From: Oegoconia quadripuncta
Taxonomy: Eukaryota > Arthropoda > Insecta > Lepidoptera > Autostichidae
Length of the DNA: 64,000 bases
Direction of reading: 5' to 3'
Assembly (NCBI GenBank): GCA_949316235.1
Contig: OX438744.1
Span: 23,423,578-23,487,577 of the forward strand
Positions 31,725 to 45,900 of the stretch are shown piece by piece. Numbering within the stretch: the first letter of the stretch is position 1; the number at the start of each line of letters is the position of its first letter. The translations under genes and the position numbers were made by a program. The notes beneath the pieces were generated by a model. It saw only the letters and a program-made list of their open reading frames with translations. It searched no databases and was not told where the DNA came from.

Positions 31725-33983
31725 TTTGTTAAAAATACGTGTTTTTTTAATTCTAAACATAACCTTAGACTCTCCGGTGTATTACAGTGCTCTTTGCCTC
31801 ACAGATTACCACAAACTATGTAGGGTAGGGATACTGATTACCTTTGCCGTACATAATCTAAGCCTTTGCCCAAAGAGAATATAACCTTTGCCTAGAGTAG
31901 ACGGTCAATCCGTATCAACAAATTACGTTTTCGTTCAGAAAAGAATAGATTGTATAAATTATATCACAGACTTTGTGGTCCGAAAGGGGATTGGTAAACG
32001 CGGGTAAACGTTGCATCAAAGAACTGCCGCTCAATTTAAATGATATAGAATCTGTACATACATGGAAGGAAGGCAGGTCATACAGTAGCGCACCTCTGGA
32101 TTAGTGCTCTCTACAAGAATAAGGGTAACCGATCGGATTGGATCTCTTACAGCGGTATTTCGCTTCCCTCAGCGCCTGGAAAGGCGTTTGCTAGAATTTC
32201 TTTTAAACCGCCTGAAGACTTTGTCTGAAAGGATTCTGCCAGAAACCCAATTTGGCTTCCGACCTGACCGAGGCACCTGTGAAGCAATCTTTTCTGTGCG
32301 ACAACTACAGGAAAAAGCAGAGGACAAGGTCGTCAGCTGTATATCTGCTTTGTTGACCTGTGTTAAAGCAAAGAAGGTTTGATTTATTAATCTCATTGTA
32401 TAGCATATTGTCATTCAGGTATGGAATGGAAGCTTTGCTTTTAAATTCAAAAAGTGTGTGAATTTTTGACATTGATGTTGTCAGGAAAATTTGTTACTTC
32501 ACCTGTGTTTATTATTTATTTGTAAAACTATAAATAAAACATTCTTGCAATTCCTTGCTTAAACTGCGTTTGTATATGCTCTGCTGGTACTAGAGATAAT
32601 ACTCTAGATAAATTGGTACTACTAGGGTTCAGTACTTCAATAACCTAGAAAAGGCATTCAACAGTGTGCCTCGTGAAGCCCTTTGTAGGGTGCTGGAGAA
32701 GTTGGGGTGCACCGGGAAGTTTGTGAGACTTCTAAGGCAAGATGCATGAAGACATGCTTTTTGCTTTCTAGCGGAATCCCCAGATGGCCTGCAATGGCTA
32801 ATGTGCGGTCTCAACCAAGCTTGCCGCAAGTTCAGCCTGATGATCAGTGTCAAGAAGACGGAGGTGATGTCCCTGGATACACATGGTCACGAGACGCTGG
32901 CCATAAAGATAGATGAGGACGTGCTAAAACAGGTTGATAAGTTCCTTTATCTGTGGAGCACCATAACATCCAAGTGTGACCTTGATGCCGAGATCAACAG
33001 CAGGATCGGTGCCGCAGCTGCGGTATTCGGGAAGCTGCGTTCCAAGGTATTCTGCTTACACGACCTAAAGCTGGCCACCAAGTTTCAGTCCACATGGCGA
33101 TTGTGCTGCCTAACCTCCTACATTCCTCTGAGACGTGGTGTGTGTATCGGCACCATATAATAATATGTTCTCTGGATCGATTCCACCGGAGATCAGATGG
33201 GCCGACCGACTGCGTAATACCGAAGTGCTGCAAAGAGCCCAATGTCGGTGACATTGAGGCTTACTTAATGAGTCGTCAGCTTCGTTGGTGTGGTCACGTA
33301 TCACGCATGGCAGATGCGAAAGTGGCGAAACGCATCTTCTTTTCTGAACTAGATGAAGGGAACTTCGCGATATTTCGCGATGGCGATTAGGAGTCGAAGA
33401 GGTCGCTAAGGCCGAAATCGGCGGGAAGCATCATCAACAGCGCTCACACCGTCCATGCTCCGAACTGTGAATACTGTGAGCATACCATGTACCATGTCAC
33501 CTAAATGACATACATAACTCACAGGGTTCACACTATCAAATTCATGATTCGGACCGCGAAGAATAGATTATTGGGTACCTACTTTTATTTATTTTGATTC
33601 GTGAACGTAAGCAATACGTCAATACTTTTAATGTGTTCTTGTAGCACTTCTTTATTAAGCTTTACTGCATGCATCACAGAGTATTTTGATATGTTCTAAG
33701 CATCTACCATTATTTGTACTAAACCTTATTTAAACCTAATCCATTCATTAGCATACTTCTCAGATGAATTCTGGCTCAATCATTAGTAATTTCTGGGTTC
33801 CATTTTCGTCTGTGGAACAAAAGTCGCTCCTGCGTCCTACAAAAACATAATTAATTAGTGCCAAAAGCATACAGTCGATTTGCAATTTGCAAATAGCAAA
33901 TAACTAAAAAATTAACAAATGTATTTCCTCATCTTTCTTTAGGACGTGCTGATAATATCCTATATATTGTATATCTAATAACC
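31725..33983. promoter_or_regulatory. Divergent intergenic region URI1/NBAS
   Basis: The two start codons (31724 minus, 33984 plus) face away from each other across 2.26 kb. An RTE LINE relic fills 32104-33480. The promoter-proximal parts are therefore about 380 bp (URI1 side) and 500 bp (NBAS side). I see no TATA box or distinctive element in either. Confidence 0.4.
32104..33480 (+). pseudogene. RTE-type LINE reverse transcriptase relic
   Basis: Blocks in several frames keep the RTE order: RILPETQFGFRPDRGTCEAI with FSVRQLQEK (32220-32330), LEKAFNSVPREALCRVLEKL (about 32645), then the post-RT part [13 protein letters not shown] (about 32830), [20 protein letters not shown] (about 32930) and a terminal [20 protein letters not shown] (about 33270). 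Frameshifts, stops and an unrelated AT-rich insert (about 32380-32620) interrupt it. It is a dead copy between URI1 and NBAS. Confidence 0.8.
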
Positions 33984-36900
33984 ATGGAAGAAAACAAATC
34001 AATACTACACGAATTATACGTGTTTTCAGAATGGAAACCCGAGCCGGAATATTTGGTATGTTTCTACTCATTTGAGAGTTATTTTGAGTTTGTAATCCAT
34101 AACATTTGCACTGTATACTTAGCAACTCTCATATGATATCACAAAGTTTTTAATTTCTAAATTATTTCAGCAAAAACCGGACAATATTTTACCAGATAAT
34201 ATATCTGCTATATGGTGTTGGTTTAACTTTTTCGGGCCCAAAAAGAGCTTAATCGACAGTATAACAGCGTAAGTTTAACTATCCCTAATTGTAAAGTACC
34301 TACCACTGGAATATATTGTAGAATATAGGTACTTAGTAGTTAGCCGTAAGTTGTTGTAACAAATGACTCCTGTTAACAGACACAAAGAGCAGCAGCATAA
34401 ATGGCATATGGCACTTGGAGACAAGGGTAAAGTGATTGCAATTCTCACTGACAACATACTGGAGATCAGGACCAAACGCTCCGATTATGCCACTATTGCA
34501 GCAAGGACTACAGGTTTGTTTGCATAACTTTTTGAATATTACTATCACAGTTGAGCAGTTTTTATGAGTTAATAAGTATTAGTCGAAAAACTTATGAAAT
34601 GTACTTTCCGTTGAACATTATTTATCAAACAACAAGAAGACCTCTTCTAACTCTGCATATTGTGAGGGCAAGTACGAAACCCTACACTAAGAAGAATAAG
34701 AAAACGTGATCCATTTAGAGACACTTATACATTACAATTAATTGATCAGGTTGTATGTACTACATAACACCAGAAAAATATCTAAAAGTATGCAGTAGCT
34801 AGTTTTCGGAGTCGTAAAATGGTATCAAGTCAGGTCCCCATCTCAGCATTAGTTGTAGTCGAGAAGAGAAAAACGACTATAATGCTGGTTTTCAGTGGAG
34901 CCTAAGGTTAAAGGTTGAACTAAAGTAAATACAGAAAGTTAAAATCTGTGGATATTTTTTAGGGTTATCTATGTAGGTATAAATCAAATCAAAATATTTT
35001 TATTTAATAGGATAAAATTATCACTTGAAAATGTCACTCTTAAATTTACTGCTCATTCATAAAGCTGACTCCCCAGAGAAGGTCAAGCAAGAAACTCAAG
35101 GGTTGCTCTTTTTAAATAGATTATGGGTTACAATTTGTGATTTCATCATCATCAGAGGAAAATATATATTATATGAATAATAAGATGGCTATGTCCATGC
35201 TTGCTTATCATCCCAATAGTCAGTGATTTTATAATATATTTATATATTTATAATATATATAATATATAAATTAACATCAGACCACTGTGGTCAATTAGTC
35301 TTAATTAACATACCCCTTGTTCTGTCTAGAACCTCGCCTGATGCTATCTGCACGATTATGTAAAGACTGACGCCATCTATCGGTGAACCCGTGAACCCAC
35401 CACTAATCAATATATTCACTTCAATAGGTACAAGTGTACCTTTCCCAGGGTTTCCAGGACATTCCGATTGGTGGCGCAAATCTAAATATATTAAAAAAAA
35501 TTTACAAAATTATTCTACCTAAATTAAAATTATGGTCATAGGAAATCGTTTTGATGCAGCCCGCTGCCTACTGGTCGCTCTGTAAGTCTATGGGGGAGAT
35601 CTCTGTTCAACAGTGGACGTCCTGTGGCTGATATGATGATGAATGAATAATTTTGCTAGTCATCCAACATATTTGATGTTTCTGTACTTGTGTTTTAATG
35701 TGTTAGTTGAATGTAAATTTTTTTTTTTTCAAACTCAAACTCAAAGTATTTATTGCATATCACAGTGGTTCAAATATACATACAGTTGTTAGGTACATTA
35801 AGTAGTATCATGTCGATGCCTCCAATGAACACTACGCTAACTCCAAATTCGTAGGTTTACAGGACGAGCATTTGAACGAAAAAAGTTGATAAAATATTTA
35901 TTATTGCAGATATATTTATGCTTTTTTTTGTGTGACTAGCTTATTTACTGTTGCTTCAAACCCCATTAATCATATTTTGTATCTCTTTTTGTTTTTGAAG
36001 TTAGCCCTACTTAGCGGATTGTAACAGAAAAAACTCTATATAAAAATTAGGATACACTCCGCTAACTACAGCCGGCGGAATTTATGAGGGAATATTAGAG
36101 AATACAGAACAATAAAATAAATCCTTGTTAAAACAAAAAATACATATTGGTTACGTCGAATATCGAATTTGTAACTAATTTACAGTATATTAACCATTAT
36201 TTTCTAATAATAAGACCTATTTTTGACAATTTATAAAAGTTGGCGTTTTGTAGTTGGAATAACAAGAAAATCTTCTGCCGTGTTACAAACCGCTATTTAT
36301 TATATAGCGTAATGTAACTCAAAATGTGTATGGACTTAGCGTTTTGTTTTAGTAGATATCAAAGCAAACTTTAGGATTGCACCCAACTATTTTAGCTTTA
36401 TTAATAAAAAGTTGTACCTAATAGTTATATTATTGCTAGAAAACATTTTACTTTATGTTATGTATTTTTTTTTTATTTTACGTAGTGCTACTACTAGGTA
36501 TAAAAATGGGAACAAAGTTTAGATTTAAACAGATATTTATTTATTTTAATTATAAATCTTTAAAAATGTTTTAATAACACAGTACGTACAAGGGTACCAA
36601 TAAATTATTCTTATCAAGGGTACCAAAAAACTTCTAGTAAATAAATCTAAACTTCTAATAAATCTGTAGTAAATAATGTCTATATAGGTATACACACCGG
36701 CATATTTAGACACCCCATATATCGGTGACGATTTTGTTTTTATGCAGGATAATGCTCGGCCGCATACCGCTCGGGTAACTGAAGCATATCTTAATGATAT
36801 GAATATCACTGTTATGGAGTGGCCGGCAAGATCACCGGATGTGAACCCTATAGAGCACGTTTGGGACTTGCTAAAAAGAAAAGTTAAGTCCAGAATTCCA

Positions 36901-39900
36901 GCTCCTGCCAACGTGGGTGAACTGCGAATCGCCGTAGTTGAGGAATGGCGGAGACTATCCCAGGAGACCATCGATAACATCATTCTCAGTATGCCTAGAC
37001 GGGTAGAAACTTTAATAAGAGCACGTGGAGGAAATACACGATATTAATCACCATTTTTCTTATTTAATTAATTGTTATTTCAATATTAATTTTCACTTTT
37101 CCCGGTTACATAAAAAGTTCAAAAATGTACCATTTTTCACAAATAGCCTTTACTCGCAAAATGTGTTCTTAATGTGATCTCATTTTAATTAAAACAAATG
37201 AAACTTTAAATAACAAAAGAAGTACAGTAAGTAGATTTTAAAATAAAACCATATTTTTTTAATTAAGTATGGACTTTTTTTTTGTGTTCCGCTAAATATG
37301 CCGGTGTGTATACAATGTAATTCAAAATTCGGTTAGTATTAAAACAAAAATTTCCATGAAATTCACGTTTGTACACTCCGCTAAGTCCTCGTGTAGTAAA
37401 CTGCGACCGATATACAAACCTGCAACTTGAAATGGAGCAGTGACGTTAGGATTTTGACAAATAAATAATTTCTCAATAATTATACTACGGAAATTACGTC
37501 ATTCCTGATAATTTTAAGCTTAATAGGTTCATTCATTAACTATACTTACCTCTTTCTTGATTACAATCTTTCATTTCGTCGTATGTTATAATGTCATCAT
37601 TCATCAGCTGAGCAGTAGTTTCTTTACACAATTCCGTCTTCCCCGATTACGAGACATTATTATAAATAAGCGAAAGACAAATTTATAATCAAATATTATG
37701 CATTGACGTGTTTAGTACAGATTTTCGCATTATCTAATTAACACATTAGAAGTGCACCCAAATTGGCGAGACACCGCTAACCTCCGCATAATGTTCTGTG
37801 CCGCTAACTGACAATTAGAGCAAACAAACAAAATAATGATGCGGCGGGAACTCCCGCGCGTCTCCCCGCCGATCCTAGTTGGCGGCATGTCTCTCGCGCC
37901 TCTCGCGGGTCGCCGCTGCGCGCGCATCATAACACTACGCCATATTGAGATAGCGGTATGTCAACCACAAGATTGTCGAAAGTACATATACTTAGCGTTA
38001 TGTAAACCTCAAAACTTTTTTATTTCTCATAATATTTTTATAAAATTTGGGGGGCTTAATACTTATAAGATACTGAAGCGATTTACGTGAAAAACGAAAA
38101 TTTCAAAATTTTGAGTTAGAGTAGTGTTCATTGGAGACATCGATGTGACACCCTGTTAGGGCACAAGCAAGTTATGTGTACCTAGATGCAAATGAATGCT
38201 TATCTATCGATCTAAACTTATCCAATGAAGCCGATTTCAATGGATCTATTTTTTCAACTAGATCACACACCTGTTGGCCTCCTGCTGCAAAAAAAATAAA
38301 ACTGAGCACTTTGTTAAAAAATATATTTTTGCAGTGAGCCGTGACCCATACCCTCAATGGCGGAAGCTAGTGTGGAGTCCTGACTGCACGTTTGTCGTGC
38401 TCGCCTATGGTAACGGCATCGTCAGTTTCTTCGATCTCACCGCCTCCAACCTCTTCAATATTCCTGCTGTGAGTATTCATAATAACTGTATTAAAAAGAC
38501 GATATTGTAGACTTGAAGAAATAAAATAATACAAAGATTAACAAAGAATAGAAAATTGACATTTATATCAACAAAGAACATGGTTAAGGGGAAAAAACAT
38601 CCTATAAATTAACTATCACGGTGAAAAAAAAAAAATTATAATGGGAAACTTGTGATTGTTCACACCCGATGTTAAGCGAAAATGAGACACAAAGTCAAGG
38701 TGGAAGCGTGGTCACTCGGAATCTCATTTTGGGAACTGGCTATCTTATCTCAAACAGCCGGAATACAAAATGCTATCGATATTGATGGTTGGCGGTGGTA
38801 GTGGTGGTGATGAAGGTGGTATATGCCCTACCTGGGTATCGAACCCGCGACCTCCGTCTTTTAAACCTTTTGTTCTTTACATACGTCCACTGATTTCACT
38901 GACGAGTATTTCATTTATTTGACACACAAAATAAGTTATAATACATTGAAAGAACAGTATAGCTGCATATTGTAGGTTATGGAGGGGCTTTTGAATAAAA
39001 ACAGAGTTATTAAAGTTCGACGATAATTAAAATATATTTGATTATATATTTATAAGGAGAAGTGCACTACAGTACTGAACCGCACACGTAAAGCGCATGT
39101 AACGAAGTAACGGGGCTGACCTAACAAAAGTAGATCCTTCCGCTGTGCATTGATTCCATGAATGAGAACAAGAGACCCTTGTTCTAAATTATTATGAAAC
39201 TGTACATAGATTTATATTTTGTTATATTCCAACACGCCCTCCTCAAAAATAAATCTATGAAATATTTTTTTATACTACTTAATTTCTTATAATTAAGTTT
39301 ACACAATAAAATTAGCACGCTCTCCTTATTTCTGGGGATACAGACACTAAATGACCCAACATTCGTTGCGCAGGATTAGGGAAAACCCAGAAAAACCTAA
39401 TCAGGCCATTCCTCAATAGTAATCCAATGAAATTCAATTATAATTATTAATTGTAAACAATCAACACAAATTGCACAATATTACTGAGCCGAATATCTAC
39501 ATAAGTCCAAGTTCTCCTCTCAGTTCAATGAACCTCGGTCCCGCCAATGGTTTTGTAAAAATATCGGCCAGCTGATTACCTGTGGGAATATAAATTGCTT
39601 TAATTACATTTTTCTCTATTTGTTCCCTAGAGAAATTGTATTTAATGTCGATGTGTTTTGAGCGTTTATGACTTGTTGGGTTACTGGCAATACTTATGCA
39701 TCCATTGTTATCTTCGTAAATAGGAACAGGATTTGAAATACTTAAATGAATGCTGTTAGATAGAGACCTTAACCGCAGAGCTTCTCTGACGGCTTCAAAA
39801 AGAGCCATATACTCTGCTTCAGTCGATGAGGCAGCTACTGATGACTGTCTCTTGGTTTGCCAACATAAAGTACAACGCTCAAATAATTTAAATACATAAC

Positions 39901-42900
39901 TAGATGTACTTTTTCGGTCTGTTAAGTCATTACCTCCCCAATCTGAGTCAACAAAGCTACTCAAAACATTCTCATAAGTTCCACGAACGTAAGTTAATCT
40001 TAGATCAATGGATCCTTTTAAATATCGAAGTAAACGTTTTAAGTAGGTCCAAAGACATCCATTGTTCTTATTACTGAACCGACTAAGGATGTTTACTGCT
40101 ACGCTTAAATCGGGCCGAGTGCATAGCATTATATACATTAAACAACCGATAACATTTTTACAAGGGGCCACAATGATTTCATTTGAATTTAACGCGTTGT
40201 AATCCAACTTCGTTTCAAGTGGGGTGACGATACTTTTACAGTCATTCATATTGAATTTGTGTAAGACTGTTTTTATATACCTGCTCTGATCCAAAGTAAT
40301 TTTGTCACCACACCTTTCAACTCTTATGCCCAAAAATAGTTTTAATGTCTTTTAAATCAACCATACGAAATCTGTTCATCAAATATCTTTTAAAATTATT
40401 CATTGAACTAAGATCGGCTGTGGCTATCACTAGGTCATCTACATAAAGAATAATGTAGATGTTCTTCGAAATATTACCCTTATCTAGCACATAGAGACAG
40501 CGGTCAACTGATGAATTTTTAAAACCCATTTCTATAGAGCTTTTTCAAAAGTTTCAAACCAACATCGTGCTGCTTGTTTTAGTCCATACAACGCTTTATT
40601 CAATTTGCATACTTGGTCACTTTGACATGGAATACCTTCTGGAACTTTCATAAAGATTTCAGAATTAAAGGAAATTCCCCGTTTAAAAACGCGGTTTTCA
40701 CGTCCATGTGGTGAATTAATAAATTAAATTGATTCGCGAAAGCTAATATAAATCTGAAACTTGTAATTCTCGCCACTGGCGCGAAAGTTTCGTTATAATC
40801 TATCTCATATTTTTGACTAAAGCCTCGTGCGACCAACCGTGCTTTGTATTTAAGTGGATTTCCAAACTCGTCATTTTTAATAGTAAATATCCACTTACAA
40901 TCAACAATATTTTTATTTTTAGGTTTCGGTACTAAGGTCCACGTATTGTTTTCGATGAGTGAATTAATTTCCTCTTTTATAGCCTGTTCCCATAGTAACC
41001 TATCATCCCTTGTTTCGATTTCTTTGTAGGATGTTGGTACTTGACATACCAATGACTGAGCGCACAACAGATAATCTTGAAAAATATTATCTTCTTTATA
41101 AGAAACTTTGGGAAGATCTTTGATCCTATCACTCCGTCTTAAATTAGGCAACATCTTATTGTCTTGTGATAAAGAGGACCCGTTGTGCTCATCTGTTTCT
41201 CTTACAGATTTATTAGGTACTTGCCCTAATGAGGTATTTTCATTTAAGTTATCATTTGTTTGTTTTTGTATATCTGATTTCACCTCATCAGATTTGCACA
41301 CCTTCTTAGCGGGTGAAGTGTGCATTGAGTCACTTGGATCACAGGAGTTTTCATGAGCCACCCCCTTAGAACTCAGTGAAGGTCTGCTAGACAAGAAATT
41401 TATCTCGTCCACAACCACATCTCTTACTATAACAAACTTTTCAGTTTCCACAACCCATACTTTGTATCCATTTGTTTCATAACCAACCAGTATACCCTTT
41501 GAGGACTTATATTCAAATTTGGTTTTTCTGATTTTGTTATGCATGAATATAGTTGATCCAAATATTTTCAAAAATTTAAGATGCGGCTTTCTACCATGCC
41601 ACATTTCAAAAGGAGTTTTATAAACCTTTAAAGCTCTAGTTGGAGAAATATTTATTAAAAATGTAGCAGTTAAAACCGCTTCGCCCCAAAAGGTTTTATT
41701 TAATTTGGAACCAACCAGCATAGCGCGAGCTTTCTCTGTCACAGTTCGTATCATACGTTCTGCGATACCATTTAAAGCAGGTGTTCGTGGGACTGTTAAA
41801 TGATAACTAATACCTTTTTGCACACAGCATTTTTTCATGTCATTTGACAAATATTCACCTCCATTATCACAATATAGATTAACTATATTCAAATTAAAAT
41901 GAGCACTACTTTTAGAAACGTAATCTTGAAATATTACAAATACATCTGATTTATGCGTTATCAGGTATGTTGCACAGTAGTGAGTAAACTCATCAACAAA
42001 AATCACAAAGTAGTTTTTGCCGTCAAGTGTCGAAGGAGTGATGGGACCACACACATCTGTGTGAACATTGAATAGGGGCCGTTTTAAGTGTTCCTTATTT
42101 TTAACCTTATTAAATGGCAAACAAGCTTGTTTTCCGTTTATGCAAGCTTCACATAAGTCTTCTTTTGGTTTGATTTGACTTATTCGTTCAGTGTCACCAA
42201 ACATATCATAGCTTTTTAATTGCAAAAATTTTGTTTTGCTAATGTGACCCAAACGTTGGTGCCATAAATCGCTATTATTTTCAACGGTCTTATGCAATGC
42301 AGACACATTTAACATGCTTATATGTATCTTGAAATCAATAGTAATAAAATTGTTCAAGCACTTACCAGTACCAGTTATAACCGACTTACCACGGTGATCA
42401 TTTATTTGAACAGTGCCATTTTGGTTAAATGTCACCGTTAATCCAGCATTTTGTATTTTCCTTACGGAAAGTAGGTTATAGGGTACGTCGGGACAGTATA
42501 AAACATCTTGAAGTGTTCCGCTTACGCCTAAATTGCTGGTTACTTCAAGTGTACCCTTTTTTATGGCCATTATAAATGTCCCATTTTTTGCTACGGATAT
42601 CTTCAATGGTTTGTCTAACAACGTGAAGTTTTGTGTTAGATCTTCTCGGTTAATTATATGATCTGATGCTCTCGAGTCTAATATAAATGAAATTTTGTTA
42701 GAATTTTCATCTTTTTCTGGATATCCGCCGGCCATGAAGGCAAAGCCTGAAAAGTCTGAAGAATTTGTAGGCTCGGTTGTTTGGACAGTTTGAAGCGTTC
42801 TTTTTGTTTCATAATTATTGAATTTTTGTCCTTTTTTCTTATAATAATAGCAATCGTTTCTCAAGTGCCCTTTTCTTCCACAGTGGTGGCATTTTATTTT

Positions 42901-45900
42901 TGTATTTTTAAACTTTGCCTTTGTTTTCCAAGACTTCATTGGCTTCTTCGGATAATTCTGAGGAGAATGAGGAACTGCAGCTTGTAGAACTTTCAAGCTT
43001 GTGTCTCTATTTTCATTTAATATTTTTATTTCTTGGTCCAACAACCTTGTTTTGACAAATGCCAATGTTAAATTATCTTCAGCTAACATTTCAAGAGCCG
43101 TGATAACTCCATCGTAAGAGTTAGGTAATGTTAATAATAAATGGGAAACTTTATCCATTTCCTCCAGCTTTGCTCCAGCAGCAATCAATTCAGACAAAAG
43201 ATCCTCGAAATTACGAAAATGTTTTATTAGCGGTGTATCAGTTTGGAGTTTGAGGCTGAGTAATTTCTTTCTCAAAGCTAATTGTGTAGCCAGACTTTTT
43301 CGTTCATAAATTGCATCCAAATTATCGAAAATTTGTTTTGCATTATAATCGCTTTTGACGAATCCTAGAAAGGAGTCTGATAAATACTCAACAATTGTGC
43401 TCTTTGCGAGTTTGTCCTTTTTATACCACTCATTACTTGGTTCTTCAGGAAAGTCATTGTCTATAACGTCAATCACTTCAAGTTTACTTAACAAAATACG
43501 AAGTCTCATTTTCCAAACACTGTACTTTTCACCGTCAAATTGTTTAATATTACGTTTCATTTTTAAATTATCCATTTTCTTAAATCACTAAAATGTCACT
43601 TAAACACTAGGCACAAAAAGTGTCCCTTTTTTATTATTATTTAATTTTATTTCCCTGGGCCCATAACCTGTAGGTTATGGAGGGGCTTTTGAATAAAAAC
43701 AGAGTTATTAAAGTTCGACGATAATTAAAATATATTGATTATATATTTATAAGGAGAAGTGCACTACAGTACTGAACCGCACACGTAAAGCGCATGTAAC
43801 GAAGTAACGGGGCTGACCTAACAAAAGTAGATCCTTCCGCTGTGCATTGATTCCATGAATGAGAACAAGAGACCCTTGTTCTAAATTATTATGAAACTGT
43901 ACATAGATTTATATTTTGTTATATTCCAACACATATATGCACAGAATGGTTACAATTAATTTTGTTGTGAAAAGATTTGTAACTCAGAACCATAGACTCA
44001 TATATTAGGTCTTTACCAATGAAATTGGAGATTTTTTTCTTCGTTTTTCCTACGATTCTATAGCTATTTCCAAATTTGTTTTTTAGTTGGAAAATAGAAT
44101 ATATTTTCCAGGTTTCACATGAAATATTTTTTAATATCTGAGCTAAATCACATAATAAAAAAAACTTGAACACAGCTCTTTTCATGAGCTTCCCATATTA
44201 TTTCTTAGATTCGCAGAAACTTTTATAAAGCGATTAATTTAAAAAATTAACACTGCCTATATTTAACTTATCCAATAATACATACAAAGTTTAGCTAAAT
44301 TTGGATTTGCCGTTGCCCAAAAAATTTCAAAAACGTTTGTATGGAGAAAACAGTCTTAATGAAATTCTTCATAAAAAACGCCAACTTCATAGGTAAGGAC
44401 CTAATATTCGTAGTAGAAACAATTTCATTGGTGTTAAAACGGGAGTTTGGTACCAATGCGAACTCAGTCACACAATGACTTCGCTCGCGAAATCGATCTA
44501 AGTTTCTTACAAAATAAGCGCCTTGATAAATAAGATAAATTTATTAACATCAAACTTAAGAGTTCACATAAAAAGTTGACATAACATTAATGTTAAATCA
44601 GAATCCAGAAAATTAACTTATTGGAACTTTTTAAATTTTATTGGAATAAGTGCTTGAAGAATTTCTGTGTAACACTTTTCTCTTAGGACTGCACGAGGCC
44701 TGGCGGGCGCGAGTGTTCGGACAAGACACACGCCGTCGCCGATATTATATTCATGCCGCTACGGGTTAAAGACAATAAATGGTAAGTTGTACGTACTAGA
44801 ATGTGAAAGCCAAAGAAAGGAAAGAGTTGCAATTCCCTACTGCGACATTTTGCAGTGATAGAAACACGCGACTGCATCGCGATAATAGCAAATAATAGGC
44901 GCTGTTATCGATCTGTGGTGTCGATGCAGTCGCTTTTATGAATCAATGAAAACTTACACTGCAGCTGCCATGCCAGAGATTGTATCAGGACTGCATCGCG
45001 GTTGTCTTCCTATTTAAAACCTTGCAAAAAGTCGCAGTGTAAAATCACTTTTCAGTAGAAATTAACATGCTTAATACCTATATAATAATATGTTTAAAGA
45101 ATATATAGCAAGTGCTGTGTAGTTTTGCCACATAAAATGAATAGAACCAACCTGTTTCTTACCGTGGTTGCGCAAAAGGTGACTATGGGACTTACCACCA
45201 AAAACATCTATAGACGTTTTAATGGCGATGGCCTCACGGCTTCACGTGTGCATTTCTATATATTTCGTAAGGTGAACCATGGATGTTGTTTCAAGTAAAA
45301 GCTGTTGGGGTAAAGCTTGTGACGTTATGTATGTAGTATAAGAAGATCTTACAGCTGATAAGCAGGATACCAATTCAACGCCTACAAGGTCACGTAAATC
45401 GAACTATCATCAGCATCAGCCCGTGAACATCCCACTGCAGGGATATAGGCCTTCCCTCGTATATCCTCGTATACAAGGGAAGGCCTATATACCCATGGCC
45501 CATACTGCCTCGAGTATGGGCCATAGTCCAGCACGCTGGCCCAATGCGGGTTTGGGACTTCACATGCCTTTCAATTTTTATTTCTCCGGCATGCAAGTTT
45601 CCTCACGAGTTAAAAGCAGTCGGATAAATGCACATAAGTAATGAAATTAAATTTAAAAACTCATTGGTACATGACCAGCCTGGGAATCGCAATGGTATAT
45701 CGTTTCTGAGTAAGATCTTCTTACAGGAGCCATAGGTACATATTAACAACAATAATAATACTGATGTGACTATGTATGTTAATATTCTCAGGAATTGGGA
45801 GGTCCTAGTGGTGACTTACGACGGCAAACTGCGCGGGTACGTGGTGTCGCAGACGGAGGGCTTCAAACTGCACCACTCGTTCCGGTTCGCGGGCGCGGGC

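Larger units (their letters stand above)
38971..43931 (-). mobile_element. Ty1/copia LTR retrotransposon, complete with LTRs
   Basis: The 4961-bp element has LTRs of 264 and 263 bp and is flanked by the exact 5-bp target duplication catat (38966-38970 and 43932-43936). In element orientation (minus strand) the LTR starts TGTTGGAATA and ends CCTACA. The primer-binding region ggttatgggcccaggg follows the 5' LTR (43653-43668), as in insect Copia. A purine tract gaggagggcg precedes the 3' LTR (39235-39244). The internal gag-pol gene is frameshifted. The LTRs differ by only one 1-bp indel in a T-run, so the insertion is young. It lies in NBAS intron 4, antisense. Confidence 0.95.
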
